From positions 1 to 64,000 of the forward strand of contig CAWATY010000024.1 of NCBI GenBank assembly GCA_963785115.1: a DNA stretch of 64,000 nt. Reading direction: 5' to 3'. Both the position numbers and the translations under genes were made by a program. Below are positions 52,001 through 60,570 of this stretch, piece after piece. The notes under the pieces are model-generated. The model saw nothing but the letters and a program-made list of their open reading frames with translations. It was not told where the DNA came from and made no database searches. Positions within the stretch are counted from its first letter, which is position 1; each line of letters opens with the position of its first letter. The DNA comes from JACCWP01 sp963785115. GTDB lineage: Bacteria; Actinomycetota; Actinomycetes; Propionibacteriales; Nocardioidaceae.

Positions 52001-55000
52001 GGAGCGGGTGCGAGCACGATCGACCACATCGTCGCCATCCCCGCCGCGGCGTTGGTGGTCGCCGCCAGTCCGCCGTAGTTTCCGCCGGGCACCGGCCCGT
52101 TGGAGTCGGCCAGCAGCGTCGACACGTGACCGGCGCCGCTGCCCGCCGTCGTCGAGCGCTGGGTCGCCTGCGCCGGGGTGGTCCACGACGTCGTGTTCGT
52201 GGACTTGTCCGCCCAGTACGAGACCACCCATGCACCCGCCGGCGCCGACACCGTCGGCGTGCTGTGCGAGGACCGCGACGTGGTGTCGACGGACCGCGTC
52301 ACGGTCGGCGTCCCACCGGCCACGCCCCGGTAGACGCCGAGGGTCAGCGCGGCCTTCCGCTGGGTGCTGAGCACGACGGTCAGCGTCTTGCCCGCGTCAC
52401 CCGCCTGCACCACGTGCGTCCATCCGACGGTCTGCATCGTCTTGGCGTTGTGGGTGCCGAGCGAGGTCCACGACCCGACACCGGTCGGTGTCGCGGGGCT
52501 CGCCGATGCCGCGTTCAGGCTCATCATCAGCACCAGTCGGTCACCGGGCTGCGCCGAGGCGGGCACGGTGAGCGTGTGGTTCTTGGCGTTGCGGTTCGCC
52601 TGCGCCGCGGCCACGAAGGCCACCGCGCTGCCCGGCGGCTCGGTCACCGTCACCTGGTGCGTCACCGAGTCACTGGCGCCACCGGCGTCGGTGACCGTCA
52701 GCGTGACGTCGTAGGTGTCCGCGACGTCGTACGCGTGCGACGGGTTCGTCGCCGTGGACGACTCCGTGTCCCCGAAGTCCCACGACCTGGTCATGGTCGT
52801 GCCCTCGGGGTCGCTCGACGTCGTGCTGTTGAAAGCACAGCTCAGGTCGGTGCACGACGAGGTGAACCGCGCCGTCGGCGCCTGGTTGGCCGGCTCGGTC
52901 ACCGTCACCTGGTGCGTCACCGAGTCACTGGCGCCGTCGGCGTCGGTGACCGTCAGGGTGACGTCGTAGGTGTCCGCGACGTCGTACGGGTGCGTCGGGT
53001 TCGTCGCCGTGGACGACTCCGTGTCCCCGAAGTCCCAGGACCTGGTCATCGTCGTGCCCTCGGGATCGCTCGACGTCGTGCTGTTGAACGAACACGTCAG
53101 GTCGGTGCACGACGAGGTGAACCGCGCCGTCGGCGCCTGGTTCTGCGGCTCTCCCGGCACCGTCGAGAGGAACACCGCCCGGCCGGCCCAGCTGGCTCCG
53201 CCGGTCGCCGGACTGTCGACGACGGTCGCCGAACCGCTGGGAACACCGTCGACGAGCGACATCCGGGAAAGCGAGCCGTCCGCCTTCGAGGCGATGTAGA
53301 GCTCGTCACCGGCCGCGAACATCCCGCGCGCCTGGCTCCAGTCGAACCCGCCGGAGAGTGAGCTGGTGACCGGGGACACGATCCCGCTGTCCGGCACGAA
53401 CGGCTGCCAGTACAGGTTGCCGTCGCCGGCGAGCGTGTAGTACAGCCGCCCCGACGCGTAGAACATGCCGGTGAGCCGGCCGAACTTGCCGTACAGGTCC
53501 GGGACCTGGCCGCGGAAGGTCTGCCCGCTGCCGGTGTCCACGTCGGACCACACCGGGTCGTTGTACGGGTCGATCCGGACGGCCGGGCCGAAGCTCGAGC
53601 CGTCGAAGTTGCGCCGGTACAGGTAGCCGTCGGCGCTGCCGTAGAACACCCGCTCGCCGATCATCACCGCGCCACGCACCGTGGACCAGTCGAAGCCCGG
53701 AGTGGCCAGCGTCGTCGCGGCGCCGGAGTCGTTACCGTCGAACGCGATCTGCTGGACGTCCTCGTCGGTGGGTGACGGCGTCGACCCCGTGCGGACGATC
53801 TCGATGCCGTTGATCAGCGAGTTCTCGACCTCGTGGCCGAAGTCGATGTCAACGGTGCCGTCACTGGTGATCGAGAAGCTCCGCATCGTGCCGGTCTGAT
53901 CCCCGACCGCTTCGACGATGTCGTAGTCCTGGAGCTTGACCTGCCCGTCGATGCTGACGTCGAAGACGCGCTCACCGGGGTCGTTGGTGCAGTCGCACCG
54001 GTTCGCCAGGTACAGCCGCACGTCGACCGCCGTGTCGGCCGGGACCGGGATGTCCCACTGCATCTCGGGCGCGTCCCCCGGGTCCCAGCGCTCGGTGTCG
54101 AAGATCGCCGCCGGGGTGCTCGCGGGCACCGTGCCGTCGACGTTGGGAACCGGGGACCAGCCGGCCGTGTTGCTGCCGGAGTTCCGGAACGGGCCGTCGA
54201 AGCCTTCGTCGCCCGCCCAGTCCGGGCCGCTGTCGCTGGACAGCAGCTCGGGCCCGCCCGCGTTGACGCGGTACAGCACGTCGCTGTTGCCACCGGCACC
54301 GCCGGCCACGTAGACGTCACCGGGCAGGGAGCCGGTCGTGGTGGAGGCCACGGGACGGCCGCCCGCGTACGGGAAGAAGGCGATCTTCGGCCGCTGGTAC
54401 TTGTGGTTGCCGATCCACGCGGTGTTGCTCCCGACGTAGACGCCGTTGTTGGTCGGGTAGACCACGTAGGCGGCGACGCCGCGCGGATTGCGGCCGGGGT
54501 TCCAGTCCAGCGGGACGCCGGTCGTCGGGTCCAGCGCGGACAGGCCGGGCCGCGGCACCGCGCCCTGGTTGGCGTAGTCGCTGCCGTAGGGGTTGTTCAT
54601 CCAGCGCTGGTGACCGCCGACGTAGACGACCGAGTCGGTGATGCCGATGCCCCAGATCGTGTCGCCGCCGGCGTAGTTGGCCCAGGTGGGCTGCAGGTCG
54701 GTGCCGCTCGCGTGCGTCTCGAAGCGCGAGGCGGTGTCGCAGAGCGTCCCGTCGTTGTGACCGCCGGTGGCGCCGATCACGAAGTACGAGCCGTCCGGGG
54801 AGAGCTGCACGTCGCGCACGTAGCTGTCGAACGCCCAGTTGAAGCAGTACGGGGTGTAGCGGTTCGTGGCCCAGTCCGGCGTGACCTGGGCCGCCGCACC
54901 GTCGAGGCTGACCATCACGACCTGGTCGCGGGCCAGGCCGTCGGCGGTCTTGAAGTTGCCGATGACGATCATCCGGTCGCCGCTCGGCGTGACGTCCAGG

Positions 55001-55722
55001 TCCTTGGCGCCCACCGCGCCCTGGGCACCGGATCCGGTGTCGTTGTGCCGTTCCGTCAGCTGGACGTCGACGAAGGCGTCGAGCACACCGGTCGTCGCGT
55101 TGAGACTGGCCAGTCCACGGTGCACCTTGCCTGCGGCGGTGGTGAAGTTCCCGCCGATGTACAAGCGGTTACCCACCCGGTCGATGCCGGTCACGGCGCC
55201 GTTGGTGGCCGCGGCCTTGAAGGTGTTCACCGTCGAACCGTTGTTCACGTTCAGCAGGGCGACGTGGCTGGCGTTGGCGCCGTTGACCTGGCTGAAGGAG
55301 CCCGCGATGTAGACCGTGCCGGCCGTGGGGCCGGGCATGACCGCCACCACCTCGCCGTTGACGCTCGGCGCGAAGGAGTTGCGCAGCGCGCCGGTGTTCG
55401 AGTCGAACGCGAACAGGTTCGGCCGGTTGTAGGTCGGGCTCCCGCCACGCTCGCTGACGGAGGTGAAGTTGCCGCCCGCGATCGTCGTGTCACCGACCTG
55501 GGTGAGGGTCTCGACCGCGTTGTCGGTGACCCACGGCGTGGTGTTCGAGGGCACGGCGCTCGGCAGGCCGGGGCCGGTGTCCTCCGCGAGCGCGGCCGCG
55601 GCACCGGATGTCGTGGCGGCCATGGGGGCCGGGGCGGCGGCAGCGGCCGGCAGGCCGACGAGGGACTGGGTCAGCGGCCCGACGAGCAGGACTGACAGCA
55701 GGCAGGGGATGGAACGGCGCAC
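51997..55722 (-). CDS. secreted propeller-malectin-PKD protein, paralog C
   Basis: A 1241-residue exported protein, with a signal peptide ending near residue 30 (GLPAAAAAPAP). The core has YVRDVQLSPDGSYFVIGATG, VYVGGHQRWMNNP and WNPGRNPRGVA at about 285 to 410. A malectin-like domain lies at about 551 to 647 (VDVRLYLANRCDCTNDPGER with a CDC cysteine pair). A second propeller-like part runs to about 857, then two near-identical PKD domains (857 to 943 and 943 to 1029, SWDFGDTESSTATNP in each) and the shared C-terminal domain (1029 to 1241, VVSYWADKSTNTTSWTTP). GTG is preceded by GGAG. It is the upstream partner of the lipoprotein and has over 200 bases of upstream spacer. Confidence 0.86.
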   Translation of the reverse strand: MRRSIPCLLSVLLVGPLTQSLVGLPAAAAAPAPMAATTSGAAAALAEDTGPGLPSAVPSNTTPWVTDNAVETLTQVGDTTIAGGNFTSVSERGGSPTYNRPNLFAFDSNTGALRNSFAPSVNGEVVAVMPGPTAGTVYIAGSFSQVNGANASHVALLNVNNGSTVNTFKAAATNGAVTGIDRVGNRLYIGGNFTTAAGKVHRGLASLNATTGVLDAFVDVQLTERHNDTGSGAQGAVGAKDLDVTPSGDRMIVIGNFKTADGLARDQVVMVSLDGAAAQVTPDWATNRYTPYCFNWAFDSYVRDVQLSPDGSYFVIGATGGHNDGTLCDTASRFETHASGTDLQPTWANYAGGDTIWGIGITDSVVYVGGHQRWMNNPYGSDYANQGAVPRPGLSALDPTTGVPLDWNPGRNPRGVAAYVVYPTNNGVYVGSNTAWIGNHKYQRPKIAFFPYAGGRPVASTTTGSLPGDVYVAGGAGGNSDVLYRVNAGGPELLSSDSGPDWAGDEGFDGPFRNSGSNTAGWSPVPNVDGTVPASTPAAIFDTERWDPGDAPEMQWDIPVPADTAVDVRLYLANRCDCTNDPGERVFDVSIDGQVKLQDYDIVEAVGDQTGTMRSFSITSDGTVDIDFGHEVENSLINGIEIVRTGSTPSPTDEDVQQIAFDGNDSGAATTLATPGFDWSTVRGAVMIGERVFYGSADGYLYRRNFDGSSFGPAVRIDPYNDPVWSDVDTGSGQTFRGQVPDLYGKFGRLTGMFYASGRLYYTLAGDGNLYWQPFVPDSGIVSPVTSSLSGGFDWSQARGMFAAGDELYIASKADGSLSRMSLVDGVPSGSATVVDSPATGGASWAGRAVFLSTVPGEPQNQAPTARFTSSCTDLTCSFNSTTSSDPEGTTMTRSWDFGDTESSTATNPTHPYDVADTYDVTLTVTDADGASDSVTHQVTVTEPANQAPTARFTSSCTDLSCAFNSTTSSDPEGTTMTRSWDFGDTESSTATNPSHAYDVADTYDVTLTVTDAGGASDSVTHQVTVTEPPGSAVAFVAAAQANRNAKNHTLTVPASAQPGDRLVLMMSLNAASASPATPTGVGSWTSLGTHNAKTMQTVGWTHVVQAGDAGKTLTVVLSTQRKAALTLGVYRGVAGGTPTVTRSVDTTSRSSHSTPTVSAPAGAWVVSYWADKSTNTTSWTTPAQATQRSTTAGSGAGHVSTLLADSNGPVPGGNYGGLAATTNAAAGMATMWSIVLAPAP
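52637..53147 (-). repeat. tandem 255-bp repeat encoding two PKD domains
   Basis: Two consecutive units of 255 bases (85 codons), near identical by eye, encode the two PKD domains of paralog C. The junction lies near 52892. Differences are scattered single bases, for example gcgtcggtgaccgtcagc against gcgtcggtgaccgtcagg. The similarity at synonymous sites points to a recent duplication or gene conversion. Confidence 0.85.
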
Positions 55723-55958
55723 GGCGATGGCTCCGAAGGAGGAAGGGGTGGTGGGACGGAACGGTTGATCGCAGACAGGTTGATCGCAGACAGTGAACGG
55801 GATATTGGCCCGAAGCGTTACGGTTTCCGGGAAAACTTCCGGCGCAGGTGGCGGGAGACGCCAAGACCTCTACGCAGCGTCATCAGCCGATGACGTCCGC
55901 CCTCACGGCGGGCGACCTCCCGCCACGCAGCGTGCCCGCCGGCGCCCCGCGTGCGGCG

Positions 55959-56708
55959 TCAGACCGTGCTGCCCACCGGCGCGCGGCGCGATTCGGCCGA
56001 CCCCCAGATGCGCGGCCCGTAGGAGAAGAAAAGGTGCAGCATCAGCACCGCCACGAACGCTTCGGTGGGGCGGCTGAGGTAGCGCAACACCTCTTCGAGC
56101 AGGTTCTCGTACGGCTGGTCCGGCCGCAGGGCCGCGAAGGCGGCTGGAGCAGCCACGATGAACACCGTCCAGGCGACCAGTCGATCGAGCCGCTGCGGCT
56201 GCGCCGGCTCCAGGATCGAACGGTCGGCCCAGTCCAGCGCGATCGGCACCAGCAGCACGAAGAAGTACGTCTCGGCCAGATCGACGCCCCAGTCGGTGTG
56301 GCTGGTCGTGACGATCGCGATCAGGCTGGCCGCCGGGAGCGCCCAGCCCCAGGCGGGCAGCGGCCGCGGGAGCCGGCAGTACAGGACCAGGACCGCCACC
56401 GCGAACAGCGTCTCGTTGAGGGTCCGCACCGTGCTCTTGGTGTCGAGGACCAGTACCAGGACGGCGGCCAGCCCCAGGCCCCCGGCCGCCGCGAAGGCCA
56501 CCCCCCACGAGACGTCCGGCCATCTGCGGAGCACCACGATCCACAGCGACAGCAGCAGCAGCGCCACTATCCCCTCGTTGTTGCGAGACACGTGCGCGGC
56601 GACATCGGCGGGCAGGACGGAGTCGAGCTGCTCGAGCACGATCAGGACGCTGACGACAGCCAGCACGCCGAAGTAGACGACGGCGGCCCACCGGGCAAGG
56701 ACTGGCAT
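55959..56708 (-). CDS. polytopic membrane protein of unknown family
   Basis: A 249-residue integral membrane protein with about seven hydrophobic segments, including AAVVYFGVLAVVSVLIVL, EGIVALLLLSLWIVVL, VAFAAAGGLGLAAVLVLVL, FAVAVLVLYCRL, LPAASLIAIVTTSH, TYFFVLLVPIALDW and LVAWTVFIVAAPAAFAAL. Charged loops are short, and no transport or catalytic motif is obvious. It lies between paralog C and cysQ in the surface island, with 22 bases to the latter, so a role in envelope polymer export or modification is conceivable but unsupported by any motif. Confidence 0.78.
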   Translation of the reverse strand: MPVLARWAAVVYFGVLAVVSVLIVLEQLDSVLPADVAAHVSRNNEGIVALLLLSLWIVVLRRWPDVSWGVAFAAAGGLGLAAVLVLVLDTKSTVRTLNETLFAVAVLVLYCRLPRPLPAWGWALPAASLIAIVTTSHTDWGVDLAETYFFVLLVPIALDWADRSILEPAQPQRLDRLVAWTVFIVAAPAAFAALRPDQPYENLLEEVLRYLSRPTEAFVAVLMLHLFFSYGPRIWGSAESRRAPVGSTV

Positions 56709-56730
56709 GCCGACCAGAGTAGGTGGTCGG

Positions 56731-57513
56731 TCAGTCCACGGAGCTGTGATCGCGGATGAAGGAGACGATCGCCTCGGCCAGCTCCGGCCGGCACACGATC
56801 AGGTCGGGCAGGGTGGGGTCGTCGCGGTTGTAGCGCAGCCTCGAGCCGTCCACCCGTGAGGTGTGCAGGCCGGCTGCACGTGCGACCGCGACGGGTGCCG
56901 CCGAGTCCCACTCGTACTGGCCGCCCGCGTGCACATAGGCGTCGGACACGTCGCGGACGACCGAGATCACCTTGGCGCCGGCGGAGCCCATCGGCACGAG
57001 GTCGGCGTCGAGCCGCTCGGCCAGTGCCGGCACGAACTCCGGCGGGCGGGTCCGGCTGACGGCGATTCTCGGCCGCTCCGTGCGGCGAGCGGGCACCGTT
57101 GGCGGATCGGCGGTGGAGAACGTGACACCCAGGGCGGGCTGGGCGACCGCCCCCGCGACCAGGTCGCCGTCCTGCCACAGCGCGACGTGCACGGCCCAGT
57201 CGTCGCGCGGCGGCTCGGAGAACTCGCGGGTGCCGTCGAGGGGGTCGACGATCCACACTCGATCCGCCGTGGTCCGGCCCGCGTCGTCGCGCCCCTCCTC
57301 GGACAGCACGGCGTCGCCCGGACGGTGCTCGTCGAGCAGGGCCATCAACAGCTCGTGACTGGCCTCGTCACCGGCGTCCTTCAGGGCGCGGCCGGCGAGG
57401 CCCGACGTACGGATCTCGAGCAGCCGTGCACCTGCAACCCCGGCGACCCAGGCCGCGAACGCCGAGTCGTCGCCGGTGGCTGCCCGCGGGGGCTCCGGGA
57501 GTGGGGTCGCCAT
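56731..57513 (-). CDS. cysQ: 3'(2'),5'-bisphosphate nucleotidase CysQ-like
   Basis: A 260-residue phosphatase of the inositol monophosphatase fold. DAVLSEEGRDDAGRT near residue 71 and WIVDPLDGTREFSEPP near 88 bind the catalytic metals, and YEWDSAAPVAVARAAGL near 200 is the second signature. It most likely hydrolyses PAP (3'-phosphoadenosine 5'-phosphate), the by-product of PAPS-dependent sulfation, to AMP. A sulfotransferase domain is encoded at 60571-62031, which supports this reading. Inositol-1-phosphatase or another sugar phosphatase is the alternative. Confidence 0.9.
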   Translation of the reverse strand: MATPLPEPPRAATGDDSAFAAWVAGVAGARLLEIRTSGLAGRALKDAGDEASHELLMALLDEHRPGDAVLSEEGRDDAGRTTADRVWIVDPLDGTREFSEPPRDDWAVHVALWQDGDLVAGAVAQPALGVTFSTADPPTVPARRTERPRIAVSRTRPPEFVPALAERLDADLVPMGSAGAKVISVVRDVSDAYVHAGGQYEWDSAAPVAVARAAGLHTSRVDGSRLRYNRDDPTLPDLIVCRPELAEAIVSFIRDHSSVD

Positions 57514-57550
57514 CAGACCATCCTCGCGGACCGCTTCCGCCCGCCGGCCG

Positions 57551-59488
57551 TCAGGGTGCGTACAGGAACACCGAGCGGGTGTTCCACACGTTGGCGTCGA
57601 CCCCCGGGCCGCTCACCTGCGTGACGGCACCAGTCGGGGCCGACTGCAGCCACTGGACCGAACGCAGCGTCCCGTCCACGCGGTTGGAGACGAACAGGCG
57701 ATCACCGGCCAGGAACATGCCGCCGGCCTGCGACCAGGAGATGCCGGCCGGTGCGGCCGGGCCCGTGAACCGCACGGCGCCGACGATCTGGCTCTCGGGC
57801 AGGAAGTACCGGTAGTACAAGGTCGACTGGCCGGACACCGTGTAGTAGAGCCGAGCCGTGGCGCGGTCGAAGAACATCCCGGTGACGTTGGGCAGCTCCG
57901 CTGCGAAGGTGGTCATGCCGTTGAGGTTCACCGTGGCCGGGGCGCCGAACGTCGTGCCGTCGAAGGTCCGCACCGTGAGGGTGCCATTGCTCCACCCGGT
58001 GAAGAGCTTCCCGTCCACCATGAAGGAGCCACGGCTGCTGCTCCAGTCCTGCCCGCCGTTGGCCACCGTCGCGGATGCGGTGACGCCGGTGGTGGTCATG
58101 GACCGGCGCGTCACGGTGTCGTCGGTGGTCGTGGCGGAGCCGAGCGAGTAGGTGTCTCCGGGCAGCGTGCCGGTGTTGTCCGGCGGGATTGCCTTGCCAC
58201 CCGCGAGCGGCAGGAAGGCGATGCGCTTGCGCTCCTCCTGGCCCAGTCGGTCGGTGTCGTGTGCCACCCACAGTCCCTCGGGGAGCGGGAGGAACTCGCG
58301 CAGGCCGACACCGCGTTGTCGGCCCGGGTTCCACGAGAACGGCAACCCGTTGCGCGCGTCGAGCACCGCGATGCCACTGCGCTTCACCGCACCCTCTCCC
58401 GCGGCGTCGCCGCGGAAGGGGTTGTTCAGCCAGCGCTGGTGCCCACCGAGGTAGATGGACCGGCCGGTCGCCATGATCGAGAACAGTGTGTCCCCGCCGG
58501 TGTAGTCGACCCAGGTCGGGTTCTGTCCGGCGGAGTCGGGAAGGAACTCCCACCGCGTCGCCGCGTCGCACAACGTGCCCGAACCGACGCCTCCCGCGAA
58601 CGCACCGGTCGTCGCGACGGCGAAGTACGAGCCGTCGGGGGCGATCGACACGTCCCGCATGTAGGAGTCGAAGCTGCCCGAGCACGACGTCGAGTAACGC
58701 GACGTGGACCAGGTCGCGAGGGTCGCCGGAGCCACGTCGGTGTTGAACATCGCGATCTGGACACGGCTCTGGCCATTGACCGTGCGGAAGTTGCCGATGG
58801 CGACCAGGTACCGACCGGAGGACGCGACGTCGAGCTCCTTGACGGCGACCGTGCCGCCGTTGAACGTGTCGGCGAAGCTCGCCGTGATCTGCTGGGTGTC
58901 CTTGCCGGTCGCGGGATCCAGCGCCACCAGCCCGCTCTTCACGGTCGTCCCCACCTTGGTGAAGGCACCGCCCACGTACAGCCGGCCGTTCTGCAGGACC
59001 ATGTCCCACACCTGGCCGTTCAACGCAGGTGCCTTGAAGCCCGGCACCGGCTGCCCGGTGGTCACGTCCAGCCGCACCACCTTGCTCACCGGCGAACCGT
59101 TCAGCATGGAGAACTTGCCGGCCACGTACACGGACGTGCCGTCACCGGCGGACACCACCCGGTTGACAACGGCGTTGAACTGGGGCTGGAAGGTGCTGCT
59201 CACGGCCCCGGTGGTGGCGTTGAAGGCGAAGATGCCGGAGCGCGACAACGTGGGCCCGCCGGGCGGCGTCACCTGGGTAAAGGTTCCGCCGGCCACCATG
59301 GTGGAGCCCACCTTGGTGATCGACTTCACCGCCTTGTCCTCGACGTTGGGCGTGGTGTTGGCGGGGTTCGCCGACACAATCGAGTCGTAGGTCTGGGCGG
59401 CTGTCGCGGACTGGGTGGCGAGGCCTGCGGAGAGCAGGCAGCCAATGACCAGAGCGGCGATGACGTGGCGGGAGGCCAAGGAGGGCAC
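57551..59488 (-). CDS. secreted propeller-like protein, paralog D (short form)
   Basis: A 645-residue exported protein and the minimal member of the set. The signal peptide (residues 1 to about 32) is RHVIAALVIGCLLSAGLA and ends near SATAAQ. The core includes FDSYMRDVSIAPDGSYFAVA, TLCDAATRWE, SIYLGGHQRWLNNPF and FSWNPGRQRGVG at about 266 to 393, aligning with the hallmark block of paralogs A to C, and a second propeller-like region runs to the end (QSTLYYRYFLPESQIVGAVR). It has no PKD domain, malectin-like insert or C-terminal domain. GTG 59488 is the likely start; an ATG at 59593 is in frame but would give a non-standard signal. It probably represents the ancestral core. Confidence 0.84.
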   Translation of the reverse strand: MPSLASRHVIAALVIGCLLSAGLATQSATAAQTYDSIVSANPANTTPNVEDKAVKSITKVGSTMVAGGTFTQVTPPGGPTLSRSGIFAFNATTGAVSSTFQPQFNAVVNRVVSAGDGTSVYVAGKFSMLNGSPVSKVVRLDVTTGQPVPGFKAPALNGQVWDMVLQNGRLYVGGAFTKVGTTVKSGLVALDPATGKDTQQITASFADTFNGGTVAVKELDVASSGRYLVAIGNFRTVNGQSRVQIAMFNTDVAPATLATWSTSRYSTSCSGSFDSYMRDVSIAPDGSYFAVATTGAFAGGVGSGTLCDAATRWEFLPDSAGQNPTWVDYTGGDTLFSIMATGRSIYLGGHQRWLNNPFRGDAAGEGAVKRSGIAVLDARNGLPFSWNPGRQRGVGLREFLPLPEGLWVAHDTDRLGQEERKRIAFLPLAGGKAIPPDNTGTLPGDTYSLGSATTTDDTVTRRSMTTTGVTASATVANGGQDWSSSRGSFMVDGKLFTGWSNGTLTVRTFDGTTFGAPATVNLNGMTTFAAELPNVTGMFFDRATARLYYTVSGQSTLYYRYFLPESQIVGAVRFTGPAAPAGISWSQAGGMFLAGDRLFVSNRVDGTLRSVQWLQSAPTGAVTQVSGPGVDANVWNTRSVFLYAP

Positions 59489-59636
59489 AGTGGTCGCTTT
59501 CTGACGATCGGGACCGGTCTCGAACACGGACCGGGAGGTTGCGACCGGAATCGACGATATCCGGAACCCGCGAACCCGCCGCCAGAATGACATCTGGACC
59601 GGCCGAGTATTGGCCGAACGGCTGAGAGGACGACAC

Positions 59637-60566
59637 ATGGCCGCTAGCGGTGCGGAGCCCGACCCCGGTGTGTCGGTCGTGATCGCCACCCGGAACCGAC
59701 CAGAACTGCTCCGCAGCGCGGTCGCGGCCGCGCTCGACCAGAGCTATCCCGGACCGGTCGAGGTGCTCGCAGTCTTCGACCAGGCGGATCCGGTCGACGG
59801 GCTCGTCCGCGACGGCGAGCAACGCTCGGTGCGAGTGCTCCGCAACGCACGCACGCCTGGGCTGCCGGGCGCCCGGAACACCGGGATCCTGGCGGCTCGA
59901 CACCCCCTGATCGCCTTCTGCGACGACGACGACATGTGGCTCCCCGCAAAGCTCGCGACCCAGGTCGCCCAGATGGTCCGGCTGGGCGCGAACGCCGCCA
60001 TCACCGGCATCACCATCCGCTACGGCGAGGAGCGACGGGTGCGGGTCCTCGACCGGGAGCGGCTGACCCATGCCCAGCTGATCCGGGACCGGCTCACCGA
60101 GGCGCACCCGTCGACCTTCCTCGCCCGCCGGGCGTTCGTGCTGGACCAGGCGGGCCTGGTGGACGAGGAGATCCCGGGCGGTTACGGCGAGGACTACGAC
60201 TGGTTGCTCCGGGTGTCCCGGCACGGCGACGTGGCCGTCGTGCCCGAGCCCCTGGTGGAGATCTTGTGGCACCCGGGCTCCTTCTTCACCCGGCGCTGGG
60301 AGACGATCGTCGACGCCCTGGACTACTTGGTGGCGCAGCATCCGGAGTTCGCGGCTGACCGCCGCGGGCTGGCCCGGATACGCGGGCAGCAGGCGTTCGC
60401 GCTGGCTGCCCTCGGCCGGCGCCGTGAGGCCTGGCGGGCGCTGGGCGCGACGGTGCGCCGCAACCCGCTCGAGCGGCGGGTCGCCGTCACCCTCCCGGTC
60501 CTGCTCAGGGTGGTCAGCGCAGAACGCCTGCTGCACCTGGCCAACCGTGTCGGTCGCGGAATCTGA
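59637..60566 (+). CDS. family 2 glycosyltransferase
   Basis: A 309-residue GT-A fold glycosyltransferase. PGVSVVIATRNRPELLRSAV opens the nucleotide-sugar site, LPGARNTGILAARHPLIAFC continues it, and DDDDMWLPAKLATQV supplies the metal-binding acidic motif. GGYGEDYDWLLRVSRHGDV is the acceptor-side ED segment. It has no membrane helices, so it probably works on the inner face of the membrane. The donor sugar is unknown. The ATG has GAGAGGA upstream. It is convergent with the Alg13-sulfotransferase gene (4-base gap) and is the only plus-strand gene between paralog D and the GH26-like pair. Confidence 0.92.
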   Translation: MAASGAEPDPGVSVVIATRNRPELLRSAVAAALDQSYPGPVEVLAVFDQADPVDGLVRDGEQRSVRVLRNARTPGLPGARNTGILAARHPLIAFCDDDDMWLPAKLATQVAQMVRLGANAAITGITIRYGEERRVRVLDRERLTHAQLIRDRLTEAHPSTFLARRAFVLDQAGLVDEEIPGGYGEDYDWLLRVSRHGDVAVVPEPLVEILWHPGSFFTRRWETIVDALDYLVAQHPEFAADRRGLARIRGQQAFALAALGRRREAWRALGATVRRNPLERRVAVTLPVLLRVVSAERLLHLANRVGRGI

Positions 60567-60570
60567 CCGC

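Noticed and set aside
53833..55695. A plus-strand open frame opposite paralog C
   Set aside because: Low-complexity Val/Arg/Gly composition and no start signals; a shadow of the real gene.
43509..59488. LPXTG or other sortase anchoring of the large surface proteins
   Set aside because: All four end in short runs such as ALRPAP, LLRIAD, VLAPAP and FLYAP without a sorting motif, hydrophobic helix or basic tail.
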